Origin: JASFRI01 sp050115015
GTDB lineage: Bacteria; Acidobacteriota; Polarisedimenticolia; CBDVAL01
DNA length: 23,296 nucleotides
Assembly: GCA_050115015.1 (NCBI GenBank)
Contig: JASFRI010000017.1
Location: 1 to 23,296 of the forward strand
Direction of reading: 5' to 3'
The position numbers and the translations under genes are program-made. This document shows, one piece after another, positions 1 through 8,317 of the stretch; the stretch's first letter is position 1, and every line of letters starts with the position of its first letter. The notes beneath the pieces are model-generated. The model ran no database searches and was not told where the DNA came from. It was given only the letters and a program-made list of their open reading frames with translations.

Positions 1-1
1 G

Positions 2-3000
2 GGGAAGGTCCTCGGCACCGCCGCCTACATGTCGCCGGAGCAGGCGCGCGGCCAGGCCGTCGACTTCCGCTCCGACCTGTTCTCCTTCGGCATCGTCCTC
101 TACGAGATGACCACCGGCCGATCGCCGTTCCAGGGCCCCTCGGTCACCGACACCCTGAGCGCCATCGTGCGCGATCAGCCGGCGCCGATGACCCGGATCG
201 CGCCGGGCGTGCCGGAGGAGCTGGCCCGGATCACCGGAAAGTGCCTGGAGAAGGACGCCGACGAGCGCTACCAGCACACCGACGACCTGGCGATGGACCT
301 GCGCAAGCTGCGGCGCGTGACCGATTCCCAGCCGCTGTCGACGGTGAGCGACACGGCGGTTCCGGCGCACGCGGATCGGCCCGCATGGCGGCGTCCCGTC
401 CTCCTCGCCACCGCGGCGATCGTCGTTCTGGCTGGCGTCCTGGGGCTGGCCGCCTGGCTGCGCTCCGCCGGTGTGCTCTTCGGCGGCGGGCCGGGCAACG
501 CGCTGGCGGTCCTGACGTTCGAGAACCTCCAGGACGCCGAGGACAGCCAGCGGCTGGGGCAGATCCTTCAGGAGCTGGTCATCACGGACCTCTCGGAGCT
601 GGAGTCCCTCACCGTCTTCAGCAGCCAGCGGCTCTTCGACGTCCAGAAGCAGATCGGCGGCGGGGATGGCCGCCAGATCGATCGGTCGATGGCGACGGAG
701 GTCGCGACCCGGGCCGGCGCGACGACGATGCTCACCGGCTCGCTCAGCCAGCTCGGAGAGAACTGGATCCTCACGGGCCAGCTCGTGGAGGTCGGCAGCG
801 GTCGCGTCATCAAGTCCGAGCGGATCGACGGAACCGACCTCTACAAGATGGTGGACGAGCTGACCGGCCGGGTTCGCCAGGACCTGCGGCTGAGCCGCGA
901 GGAGATCGCCGGCGTCGACCGGGCCGTCGGCGAGCGGACCACCTCCTCCCTGGAGGCCTACCAGCGCTACCTCGAGGGACAGGAGTTGCTGGCCCGCTGG
1001 GACTTCGAGGATGCCGCGAAAGCGTTCGCGGAGGCGCTGGCCATCGATCCGGAGTTCGGCCTGGCGCGCTACAAGGAGGCGATCGCCGTCTGGTGGCAGC
1101 GTGGCGACCTCTCCGAGGCCGGTGAGACCCCGGCGGACATCCTGCGGGACCTCGTGGAGGGGGACTACAAGCTCTCCGGGAGGGAGCGCCGGCTCGCCGA
1201 GGCGATGCTCGCGGTGGTGGAGGACCGCTACGCGGACGCCGAGCCGATCTTCACCGCCCTCTCCCGGGACTATCCGGACGAGAAGGAGGCCTGGTACGGC
1301 CTCGGCGAGGCCTACTACCACGATCCCGACGGCGACCGGGAGGCGGCCTACGCGGCCTTCGCGAAGGCCCTGGCACTGGACCCGACCTTCCAGCTCGCCT
1401 GGCGCCACCTCCGCGGCAAGTACCGGTCGGAGGGGCATTATCGCGAGGGGATCGCCAAGCTCCGCGCGCTGCTGGAGGGCGACCCGGACAACACCGGGTA
1501 CTACGCCGAGTGGATCACGCTGGCCGTGATGGACGGCGACGTCGCCGGCGCGGACCGGGTCCTCGAGACGGCGCTGGAGCGGATCCGGGACCCCGACGAG
1601 CAGCGGGAGCTCCTGATGGGCGCCGCCGGCGCCTATGGTGCCCTGGACCTCGTGGACCGGCGACGTGACCTTCTCGAGCGGGCGCTGGCGCTGGACACGG
1701 ACGAGAAGACCGACACCGTCCTCGCCGACCTCGGCTGGCACTTCCTCGACCTCCACGACTACCGCGAGGCGGAAGCACACTTCCTCCGCGCCCTCGACCT
1801 GTATCCGGAGGGCAGCGGCGCCCTGGACGGGCTGTTCCGCGTGTACGACGAGGAGCGGCGGTTCGCCGACGGCATCCTGCGGGCACGCGGCCTCGTCCAG
1901 CAGGATCCGGAGCACCTGTCGTTCTATTTGCGGTGGATCGACATGGCGATCGACAAGGGGGACGAGGCGGAGACGGACCGCGCCATCCAGGCGGCCCTCG
2001 ATCACACCGCGTCCGGCACGGAGCAGCAACGAGTGTGGTTCGAGACCGGGCAATCCTATCGCGGGATCGGGGACAACATCCGGGCTCTCGAGTCCTACCG
2101 CCAGGCGCGCGAGGCGAACCCCGACGGCGATCTCCCGCCCTTCCTGATGGGGAATCGCGGCTGGGCGCTCATGACACTGCAGCGCTACGAGGAGGCGGAA
2201 GAAATCCTCCGAAAGGCCGCGGAGACGGACAGCGATCTCCGCAACTCCACGTTCAGCGCGCGGGTGCGCACGAACATCGAGCTCCGCCGGTTCGACGAGG
2301 CACAGCGGCTTGCGGAGGAGCACGTCGAGATCCACCCGGACGAGTCCTACGCCCGGGCGGACCTCGTGCGGGTGCTGCTGGCAACGGGTCAGGACTCCCG
2401 GGCCGAGGAGGCGCTCCAGGACGGGCTCGAGAACGAGGGCCAGACCACGGGCAAGCGGCGACTGCTCGGAAACGCCGCCTGGGCTTACCTCGACTCGGGC
2501 CGGCCCGCCCGGGCGGCGACGCTCGCTCGCCGGGCCGTCGAGATGGACCCGCTCATCCGGGACCCGTGGCTGCGCTCCCCCTTGCTGCAGGCTCTGCTGC
2601 GCGAGGAGCGCTACGACGAGGCCGAGGACCTCCTCCGCCGAGAGCTCGAGGTCCGGCCCCGGGACCTCACGCTGCTGGCGACCCGGGCGCAGATCGGCCT
2701 GCGACGGGGGGACCTGCAGGCCGCGGAGGCGGAGGTGCGGGACCTGCTGTCGGATGGCCCCGCGTCGGCCTGGCTGTCCACGCTGCTCGCCACGGTCCTG
2801 TCGGAGGAGGGCCGGTTCGCCGACGCCGAGACGCCGGCCCGCCGGGCCTTCGCCATGAACCCGGACCGGAGCCGCCACGCCCTGCTCGCCTGGATCCTGG
2901 TCGCCGGCGACCTGGATCAGGAGGAGGGGGTCCGGCTCGCCGAGGCGGCGCTGGAGATGCCGGAGTCCCCGACCGCCGCCGCCGACCGTCCCCCGTACGA

Positions 3001-3154
3001 GCCCTCGCCGGAGCACGCCCTGGGGCTGGCGTACCTGCAACAGGGTCGCCACGGGGAAGCGGTGAAGCTGCTGGAGCGCGCGGCGGCGCTCCAGCCGGAC
3101 CGGACCCTGATCCGGGAGCACCTGGCGGAGGCACGGCAGGCCGCGGGGGTCTAG
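2..3154 (+). CDS. Serine/threonine protein kinase with TPR tail (5' end missing)
   Basis: The gene enters the window already in frame, so only the C-lobe of the kinase is visible. It opens with the end of the activation segment (GTAAYMSPEQARG) and the conserved subdomain IX-XI pattern (DFRSDLFSFG, then CLEKDADERYQ). The ATP-binding loop and HRD/DFG motifs lie upstream and cannot be checked. After a Thr/Ser/Pro-rich linker, one hydrophobic segment at visible residues ~132-153 should cross the membrane. Residues ~166-295 (ALAVLTFENLQD...) resemble the TolB/FlgO-like module found in this type of kinase and in adenylate cyclases. The rest, to the TAG stop, is a long array of TPR-like helical pairs with repeated A..A...AL.LDP patterns. 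By family knowledge this is a membrane kinase with an outward-facing protein-binding tail; its substrate is unknown. It converges on the next gene. Confidence 0.93.
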   Translation, partial: GKVLGTAAYMSPEQARGQAVDFRSDLFSFGIVLYEMTTGRSPFQGPSVTDTLSAIVRDQPAPMTRIAPGVPEELARITGKCLEKDADERYQHTDDLAMDLRKLRRVTDSQPLSTVSDTAVPAHADRPAWRRPVLLATAAIVVLAGVLGLAAWLRSAGVLFGGGPGNALAVLTFENLQDAEDSQRLGQILQELVITDLSELESLTVFSSQRLFDVQKQIGGGDGRQIDRSMATEVATRAGATTMLTGSLSQLGENWILTGQLVEVGSGRVIKSERIDGTDLYKMVDELTGRVRQDLRLSREEIAGVDRAVGERTTSSLEAYQRYLEGQELLARWDFEDAAKAFAEALAIDPEFGLARYKEAIAVWWQRGDLSEAGETPADILRDLVEGDYKLSGRERRLAEAMLAVVEDRYADAEPIFTALSRDYPDEKEAWYGLGEAYYHDPDGDREAAYAAFAKALALDPTFQLAWRHLRGKYRSEGHYREGIAKLRALLEGDPDNTGYYAEWITLAVMDGDVAGADRVLETALERIRDPDEQRELLMGAAGAYGALDLVDRRRDLLERALALDTDEKTDTVLADLGWHFLDLHDYREAEAHFLRALDLYPEGSGALDGLFRVYDEERRFADGILRARGLVQQDPEHLSFYLRWIDMAIDKGDEAETDRAIQAALDHTASGTEQQRVWFETGQSYRGIGDNIRALESYRQAREANPDGDLPPFLMGNRGWALMTLQRYEEAEEILRKAAETDSDLRNSTFSARVRTNIELRRFDEAQRLAEEHVEIHPDESYARADLVRVLLATGQDSRAEEALQDGLENEGQTTGKRRLLGNAAWAYLDSGRPARAATLARRAVEMDPLIRDPWLRSPLLQALLREERYDEAEDLLRRELEVRPRDLTLLATRAQIGLRRGDLQAAEAEVRDLLSDGPASAWLSTLLATVLSEEGRFADAETPARRAFAMNPDRSRHALLAWILVAGDLDQEEGVRLAEAALEMPESPTAAADRPPYEPSPEHALGLAYLQQGRHGEAVKLLERAAALQPDRTLIREHLAEARQAAGV

Positions 3155-3520
3155 TCCCCGCCCCGGAGTTGGCTCGCCTGCACTCGGCAACAGGCTGCTG
3201 AAAAACTCTGCGCCCCCGCGTTGCGGGCGCCGTGGTTCCGGCTGCGAGGCGCCGCGACGACGCGATGTCCCCGCCCCTGTTCGGGGGCCTGTGCATCGGA
3301 GAGGAGCGGGAACGAAGCAGACGGCGCCACGCCGCCGCAGCCCGAGGACGGGAGCCGTTTGCGGGAAGCCGGCGGGCACGGCCATGGCACTCCCACCGGG
3401 TTGGGTCGATGGCTGACCCCGGGCGCCGACCTCCTCGCAAACGGCGCGCGGGCCGAGGAGTTCTTCAGCAGCCTGTTAAGGGCTCGTCGCTCCTGGCAGG
3501 GCGCGGGGAGGGCCTCGCGC
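3155..3520. other. Gene-free gap between two convergent genes
   Basis: This 366-bp gap separates the stop codons of the convergent kinase genes. Most of it is the inverted-repeat element at 3189-3477. I see no credible gene here: the reading frames through it are long only because of the high GC and show no domain. No U-tract terminator is visible on either strand. Confidence 0.6.
3189..3477. mobile_element. MITE-like element with 20-bp terminal inverted repeats
   Basis: The left end (3189-3208, AACAGGCTGCTGAAAAACTC) and the reverse complement of the right end (3458-3477) match at 19 of 20 bases. An inner pair, GCCGTTTGCG at 3354-3363 and CGCAAACGGC at 3436-3445, is perfectly complementary. 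The 249 bp between the ends carry no transposase-like frame, so this would be a non-autonomous element or a remnant. I found no convincing target-site duplication. It lies between two convergent gene ends, where an insertion is harmless and where a long fold-back could also act as a bidirectional transcription stop. The mobile-element reading is inferred from the ends alone. Confidence 0.55.
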
Positions 3521-6061
3521 TCAGAACAGCCCGTCGATCGTGAACAGGTCGGAGGCCACGACGCGTGCGGCCGTGTAGGCGTAGGCCGAGCCGTCCGGCG
3601 TGATCGCCGCCCAGTCGATGCGGATCACCCCGGCGCGGTCCCGGGGGATCAGCTCCCGCCAGGGCTCGAGACGGCCGGTCTCGAGGTCGAACCGCTGCAC
3701 CCGCAGGGGAAGATCTCCCGGCCGGGCCAGGTAGAGGAAGCGCCCGTCAGCGCTCCACTGGTACGGGATCAGCCCCGGTTCGAGCTCCTCGATCGGCGAC
3801 GGCGCCCCCCCGTCCAGCGGCAGGATGAACAGCTGCTCCTCGTCGCCGCAGGCCATCCGGTCCCCCGAGGGAGAACCGACCACCTGCCAGGACCGCGGCG
3901 CCGCGCCGACCCGCTCGGGTGCGCCGCCACCGAGGTCCAGGACGAAGAGACCCATCTCCTCCTCGCCCGGCCCGGAGGCGAGGAAGGCGATCCGCGCGTC
4001 GGTCAGGAACCACGCCCAGCTCACCTCCAGCCCCTCCAGGTCCAGCGGACGGGGCTCGCCGGCACCGGTCGGCAGCAGGTCGAGAGACGACCCGGTGTCG
4101 TCCCCGTGCAGCACCCAGAGTCCGTTCGGCGAGAGGTCGTAGGCCCGGCCCTCTCCCAGGTACACCGCCGGTGAGCCGTCCGCGTCGCGCAGGTAAATCC
4201 CTCCCCTGTCGTCAAACAGGATCTTCCTCCCGTCCCGGGAGATCGACGTCAGGTCGGACCGGTCGAACCAGGAGAGATCGCGCTCGCTCGCCTCGCCGGT
4301 GGAGCCGTACATCACGTGGGTGCGATACACCTCGCGTTCCACCAGAACCCGCCCGTCGGCCGAGATGTCGTGGAGGACGAACGGGTCCGCGTTGCGGTGG
4401 AGCAGCCGCTTCTCTCCCGAAAGACGGACGGCGTGCAGCGCGCCATCGGAGATGAAGAGGATCTCCTCGCCGGACGGGCTCCACAGCAACCCCTCCCAGG
4501 TGCCCAGCGGCTCCGAGGTGACCACCCGTACCGTGCCGGCGCGATCCACCGCCACGATCTGCAGCTCGGGCCAGGTTCTCGTCGTGAACGCCACACGCTC
4601 GCCGTCGGGCGAAACCCGCAGGCTATGCGCAGGACCGTTCCAGATGACGTTCCCGATGGGGTACTCCACCCGGGGGTCCATTGTCCCCCGCCGCACCACC
4701 GCAAGTTCCTCGCCGTCGGGGCTCCAGTCCGCCTCCCCCACCTGCTCGAGCACGAGCCTGGGCGTTCCGCCCCCCAGGGGGACGCGGGCGAGGGTGCCGC
4801 TGCCCGCCGTGGCGCCCAGGAAGTCCTTCTTCAGCAACACGGCCATCTCCCCGCGGGAGGAGACCGACAGGACGTCGGCGGCGTCGATGTCCAGCGACCG
4901 CGCCCCGGGCAGGGCCGTGCTCGTCTGGAAGAGCTGCGCCGGCGCGTTCTCCCAGGCCGCGCTGAACAGGATCGTCTCGCCGTCCGGCGCGAACTGCGCG
5001 TGCAGGACGTTCCCCCGCCGGAAGGTCTGCCGGTGGAAGGTGAGCCGCTCCCCCGGAGCCGGGGCCGGCGGCGCCAGGGCGCGGCCCGCGAGGAACGCCG
5101 CGGCGCCCGCGGCGAGGACCATCGCCGCCATGGCCAGGGCCCGCCCTCCCGGGCGCGCCTCCGTCCCGGCCGCATCGAGAACCGCCGCGGCGCCGGACGC
5201 CGTCCGCCAGGATCGCCCCTCCAGCTCGAACGCCAGGTCCCCGGCGTTCTGGTAGCGCCGCTCCGGGCTCTTCTCCAGGCAGTGCCGGACCAAGCGGTCC
5301 AGGGCCGGGCTGAGCCCGGGGTCGACCTCCGGCAGCTCCCGGGGATCCTCCCGCAGGATCGCCGTCATCGTCTCGGCGGACGTACCCGCCTGGAAGGGTC
5401 GCTCGCCGCAGAGCATCTCGTAGAGCACGACGCCCAGCGAGAAGAGGTCCGACCGGTGGTCGACGGTCTCGCCCCGCACCTGCTCCGGGGACATGTAGCC
5501 CACCGTCCCCATCACCACGCCCGTCTCGGTCACCGGCGCCGCGCTGCGCGCGACGGTCTCCATCTCCTCGCTGACCTCCGTCCCCCGGAGCTTCGCGAGG
5601 CCGAAGTCGAGGATCTTGACGCGGCCGTCCGCCGTGACGAACAGGTTTCCCGGCTTCAGGTCACGATGGACGATCCCCTTCTCGTGGGCGGCCGCCAGCC
5701 CCCGGGCCACCTGCGCGGCGTGGTCCACCGCGTGGCGCTCCGGCAACGCGCCATCCTGGAGCATCGCCGACAGCGTGCGCCCCTCGAGCAGCTCCGTCAC
5801 CAGGTAGGGCGAGCCGCCGTGGGTCCCGACGTCGTGGACGACGAGCAGGTTCGGGTGGTTGAGCATGCCCGCGGTCCGCGCTTCCTGCTCGAACCGGGCC
5901 ATCCGGTCCGGGCTCGCGGCCAGCGACGGCGGCAGCACCTTCACCGCCACGTCCCGGCCAAGACGCGTGTCCCGCGCCCGGTACACCTCCCCCATCCCCC
6001 CCGCACCGATGGGGGCGTCGATCTCGTAGGGTCCGAGGCGGGTGCCGGGTTCCAGGGCCAT
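3521..6061 (-). CDS. Serine/threonine protein kinase with TolB/WD40-like propeller
   Basis: This 846-residue protein has a complete PknB-type kinase domain: glycine loop GAGGMGEV (19-26), ATP lysine K41, helix-C glutamate E60, catalytic loop HRDLKPGN (132-139), DFG (152-154) and GTVGYMSPEQ (185-194). All catalytic residues are present, so it should be active. A Gly/Ala-rich hydrophobic stretch at ~305-330 is a single membrane span. The remaining ~510 residues carry repeated blade motifs such as SPDGE, ADWSPDGEEL and SPSGEEILF, typical of TolB/WD40-like beta-propellers. The propeller probably lies outside the cytoplasmic membrane and acts as the sensor, but its ligand is unknown. The start (MALEPG) matches the paralogue at 20383-23031 in sequence and in spacing to the motifs. 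No Shine-Dalgarno precedes it; a TATGAT box lies only 8 bp upstream. Confidence 0.95.
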   Translation of the reverse strand: MALEPGTRLGPYEIDAPIGAGGMGEVYRARDTRLGRDVAVKVLPPSLAASPDRMARFEQEARTAGMLNHPNLLVVHDVGTHGGSPYLVTELLEGRTLSAMLQDGALPERHAVDHAAQVARGLAAAHEKGIVHRDLKPGNLFVTADGRVKILDFGLAKLRGTEVSEEMETVARSAAPVTETGVVMGTVGYMSPEQVRGETVDHRSDLFSLGVVLYEMLCGERPFQAGTSAETMTAILREDPRELPEVDPGLSPALDRLVRHCLEKSPERRYQNAGDLAFELEGRSWRTASGAAAVLDAAGTEARPGGRALAMAAMVLAAGAAAFLAGRALAPPAPAPGERLTFHRQTFRRGNVLHAQFAPDGETILFSAAWENAPAQLFQTSTALPGARSLDIDAADVLSVSSRGEMAVLLKKDFLGATAGSGTLARVPLGGGTPRLVLEQVGEADWSPDGEELAVVRRGTMDPRVEYPIGNVIWNGPAHSLRVSPDGERVAFTTRTWPELQIVAVDRAGTVRVVTSEPLGTWEGLLWSPSGEEILFISDGALHAVRLSGEKRLLHRNADPFVLHDISADGRVLVEREVYRTHVMYGSTGEASERDLSWFDRSDLTSISRDGRKILFDDRGGIYLRDADGSPAVYLGEGRAYDLSPNGLWVLHGDDTGSSLDLLPTGAGEPRPLDLEGLEVSWAWFLTDARIAFLASGPGEEEMGLFVLDLGGGAPERVGAAPRSWQVVGSPSGDRMACGDEEQLFILPLDGGAPSPIEELEPGLIPYQWSADGRFLYLARPGDLPLRVQRFDLETGRLEPWRELIPRDRAGVIRIDWAAITPDGSAYAYTAARVVASDLFTIDGLF

Positions 6062-6330
6062 GGCCGATCATCATACCCCCGGCGCGGTCCGAAATGGCGC
6101 CGTTGCGATGCGAGGCTCGTGGGTCGGGTACCGGCGGCGGTGCCTCGTGGACCGCGTGCGCAAGGCGAATCCCGGGGATGCACACGTTGCGCGCTCGTGA
6201 ACACCAGCCCCTGCGGACCGTCCCCGGCATCCGGGCGGCAGTGCCGCGGGGCAGCGTCGTCCCCGGTGCCACGGGCTGTGTACCACCATGCGATTGCCCC
6301 CGGCGTGAGCGGGTGCGAAGATGGCGGGCC
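6062..6330. other. Divergent intergenic region
   Basis: This 269-bp gap separates the divergent kinase (3521-6061) and DUF819 (6331-7491) genes and should hold both promoters. The only promoter-like box I can point to is the one for the kinase at 6070-6075. Frames reading through the gap upstream of 6331 are Arg/Gly/Pro-rich and look non-coding. I see no tRNA, hairpin array or conserved repeat in it. Confidence 0.5.
6070..6075 (-). promoter_or_regulatory. Candidate -10 box of the kinase gene
   Basis: On the minus strand this reads TATGAT (5 of 6 matches to TATAAT), ending 8 bp before the ATG at 6061. There is no Shine-Dalgarno between them, so the mRNA would start within a few bases of the start codon and be nearly leaderless. 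No good -35 hexamer is visible at the right distance, so this rests on one hexamer. Confidence 0.35.
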
Positions 6331-7491
6331 ATGGTCGCCGACCCGATCGCCCTCACCGCCGTGCTGGTCGCCCTCGTGGCCCTCTCCGAGTGGCTGGACC
6401 GCCGCACGCCGCTGCGGCACCTCGGCGCCGCCCTGCTCGTCATCGTGCTCACGGCGATCGTCGCGAACGCCGGGATCATCCCGACCTACGGCGAGGACGC
6501 CAGGGTCTACGGCGCGGTGTTCGACCACGTCGCCCCCCTGGGGATCTTCTGGCTGCTGCTGCTCGTCGACCTGCGCAGCCTCCGGCGGGCGGGCGGCCCG
6601 ACTCTCGTCCTGTTCCTGATCGGCTCCGCCGGGACCGTGGCAGGCGTCCTGCTGGGACACGCTGCGGTGGGCGGCGCGCGGGCCTTCGGCCCGCTGCACG
6701 CGGCCCTCGCGGGGATGTTCACCGGCACCTACACCGGCGGCGCGGTGAACTTCAACGCCATCGCCCTGGAGTACCGGGTGGTGGAGAACGGTTCCCTCTA
6801 CGCCGGCGCCGCCGCGGTGGACAACGCCATGACGACGGTGTGGATGGCCGCCACGGTGGCCCTCCCCCGGCTCCTCGCCCCCCTCTGGCCGTCGCGGAGC
6901 GCCTCCGGAGGCCTGGACGCCGACGCGCACCTGCCTCCCGGCGACGAGATCGAGACCACCTCGGTGTTCGACATGTCGGTCGTGATCGCCCTGGGCGTGG
7001 CCGCCGTCGCGACCTCGGACGCCCTCGCCTCCGGGCTCCGCAGGCTGACCGGGATCGACCTCCCCTCGGTGCTGGTCCTCACGACCCTGGCGCTGGTGCT
7101 CGCGCAGCTGCCGGTGGTGCAGCGTCTGCGGGGCACGCGGGTCCTCGGCCTTTTCGCGGTCTACCTCTTCCTGGCGGTCATCGGCGCGCTGTGCGACGTC
7201 GAAGCTCTGGTACGGATCGGCGGCCTGGCGCCGGCGCTCGTCGGCTTTGTCGCGATCCTGATCGGCGTCCACGGGCTGCTCACCTTCGGCGCCGCCCGGG
7301 CGCTGCGGATCGACGCGGACGTGGCCGCCGTGGCGTCCCAGGCGAACATCGGAGGCGGCACCTCGGCCCTCGCCCTGGCCCGCAGCCTCGGAAGGGGTGA
7401 TCTGGAGCTTCCCGCCATCCTCGTCGGCTCCCTGGGAAACGCCCTCGGCAACTACCTCGGCTTCCTGGTCGCCTTCTGGCTGGGCGCGTAG
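6331..7491 (+). CDS. DUF819 family multi-pass membrane protein
   Basis: This 386-residue, strongly hydrophobic protein has roughly ten predicted membrane helices. Two glycine-rich signatures mark the DUF819 (YjcL-like) family: GTYTGGAVNFNAIA at ~132-145 and QANIGGGTSALALA at ~337-350. These sit in the two halves of the protein, as expected for an inverted-repeat transporter fold; the substrate of the family is not established. I chose ATG 6331 because the first helix (IALTAVLVALVAL) begins right after it and the upstream in-frame sequence is Arg-rich and non-conserved in character. GTG 6313 is an alternative, and neither has a clear ribosome site. It is monocistronic, being followed by the A+T-rich promoter of the toxin-antitoxin pair. 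Confidence 0.88.
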   Translation: MVADPIALTAVLVALVALSEWLDRRTPLRHLGAALLVIVLTAIVANAGIIPTYGEDARVYGAVFDHVAPLGIFWLLLLVDLRSLRRAGGPTLVLFLIGSAGTVAGVLLGHAAVGGARAFGPLHAALAGMFTGTYTGGAVNFNAIALEYRVVENGSLYAGAAAVDNAMTTVWMAATVALPRLLAPLWPSRSASGGLDADAHLPPGDEIETTSVFDMSVVIALGVAAVATSDALASGLRRLTGIDLPSVLVLTTLALVLAQLPVVQRLRGTRVLGLFAVYLFLAVIGALCDVEALVRIGGLAPALVGFVAILIGVHGLLTFGAARALRIDADVAAVASQANIGGGTSALALARSLGRGDLELPAILVGSLGNALGNYLGFLVAFWLGA

Positions 7492-7507
7492 CCATCCCGG
7501 CTCCCAC

Positions 7508-7585
7508 ATTCGTAATTTATTGTAAAATAATGAATAAATAGCATTCACTTGACTCTCCCATATCAATCAATATTGTTTTATGTAT
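7508..7585 (+). promoter_or_regulatory. A+T-rich island carrying the vapBC control region
   Basis: Only 18 of these 78 bases are G or C, against a GC-rich surround on both sides. It contains two short inverted repeats: TTATT-GTAA-AATAA (7517-7530) and TGAAT-N7-ATTCA (7531-7547). Ribbon-helix-helix antitoxins usually repress their own operon by binding short inverted repeats near the promoter, so these are candidate operators. The island ends at the vapB start codon. Confidence 0.6.
7549..7576 (+). promoter_or_regulatory. Sigma70-like promoter of vapBC
   Basis: TTGACT (7549-7554) and TATTGT (7571-7576) are separated by 16 bp, the best promoter match seen in the window. Transcription from it would begin at about 7583, directly at the ATG at 7584, and no Shine-Dalgarno is present. 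The transcript is therefore probably leaderless. A TTTTAT at 7576-7581 is a weaker alternative -10. Confidence 0.6.
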
Positions 7586-7829
7586 GAAGACAACCGTCGA
7601 GATCGCGGATGGCCTCCTCGCCGCGGCGCGTGAGCTGGCGGCCCGGGACGGGACGACCCTCCGGGCCCTGATCGAGGAGGGGCTGCACCACGCCGTCGAG
7701 CGGCGCCGCTCGCGCTCGGGGTTTCGCCTGCGCGACGTCAGCTTCCGGGGAGAGGGCCTCCGCGTCGACGTCCGCGAGGGAAGCTGGGAGCACCTGCGCG
7801 ACCGGATCTACGAGGGACGCGGGGGGTGA
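7584..7829 (+). CDS. vapB: VapB-type antitoxin
   Basis: This 81-residue protein begins MKTTVEIADGLLAAARELAA and continues GTTLRALIEEGL, the short beta strand and two helices of a ribbon-helix-helix DNA-binding domain as found in VapB antitoxins. The charged tail after residue ~45 (FRLRDVSFRGEGLR) is the expected toxin-neutralising region. It would bind and block the VapC encoded by the next gene and repress the shared promoter. Its TGA (7827-7829) overlaps the GTG start of vapC, so the two are translationally coupled. The coding sequence has the same high GC as the genome even though its promoter is extremely A+T-rich. Confidence 0.9.
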   Translation: MKTTVEIADGLLAAARELAARDGTTLRALIEEGLHHAVERRRSRSGFRLRDVSFRGEGLRVDVREGSWEHLRDRIYEGRGG

Positions 7830-8269
7830 TCGCCGTCGACACCACCCTCCTGGTATACGCGCACCGCCAGGAATCCCCCTGGCACCCCGCAGCCTCCGAG
7901 CTCATCCGTAACCTGGCGGAGGGACCCGCCGCCTGGGCGATTCCCTGGCCGTGCCTGCACGAGTTCCTCGCCATCGTCACGCATCCTCGGATTTACCGCC
8001 CCCCGACGCCGCTCGACGTGGCAACCGACCAGGTCGCCGCCTGGCTCGAGGCTCCGAACCTCGCGCTCCTGACCGAGAGCCAGGGGTACTGGCGACGGCT
8101 GCGGGAGACGATCGAGAAGGGGAAGATCGCGGGAGCGCAGGTCCACGACGCCCGGGTGGCCGCGCTGTGCCTGCAGCACGGGGTGCGGGAGCTGTGGACG
8201 GCGGACCGGGACTTCGGACGGTTCCCCGCCCTGACGGTGCGCAATCCCCTGCTTGCCGGCGGCGCCTGA
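7826..8269 (+). CDS. vapC: VapC-type PIN-domain ribonuclease toxin
   Basis: This 147-residue PIN protein keeps the acidic metal-binding residues of the family: D5 (VDTT), E46 (LHEFL), D108 (VHDARVAALC) and D127/D129 (TADRDF). It should be a Mg2+-dependent RNase, in known cases acting on tRNA or rRNA, held inactive by the upstream antitoxin. The GTG start overlaps the antitoxin stop in GTGA, and GAGGG lies 9 bp upstream. The long WPCLHEFLAIVTHPRIY segment is typical of the VapC subgroup paired with this antitoxin type. All catalytic acids are intact, so the module looks functional. It ends 48 bp from the convergent hydrolase gene. Confidence 0.92.
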   Translation: MIAVDTTLLVYAHRQESPWHPAASELIRNLAEGPAAWAIPWPCLHEFLAIVTHPRIYRPPTPLDVATDQVAAWLEAPNLALLTESQGYWRRLRETIEKGKIAGAQVHDARVAALCLQHGVRELWTADRDFGRFPALTVRNPLLAGGA

Positions 8270-8285
8270 CCGGCCTGACGCCGGT
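8269..8285. terminator. Short GC hairpin between convergent genes
   Basis: ACCGGC-CTGAC-GCCGGT forms a 6-bp stem with a 5-nt loop, starting at the last base of the vapC stop codon and lying between convergent genes. It has no U-tract, so it is at best a weak intrinsic terminator or an RNA end-stabilising stem. Confidence 0.3.
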
Positions 8286-8317
8286 GCGCCGCGATCGAGC
8301 CCCCGCGGAAGCCCCCG

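Noticed and set aside
4316..6619. A 767-codon plus-strand frame across the kinase gene and into DUF819
   Set aside because: It reads antisense through the conserved kinase domain and out of frame into DUF819, and it shows no recognisable domain.
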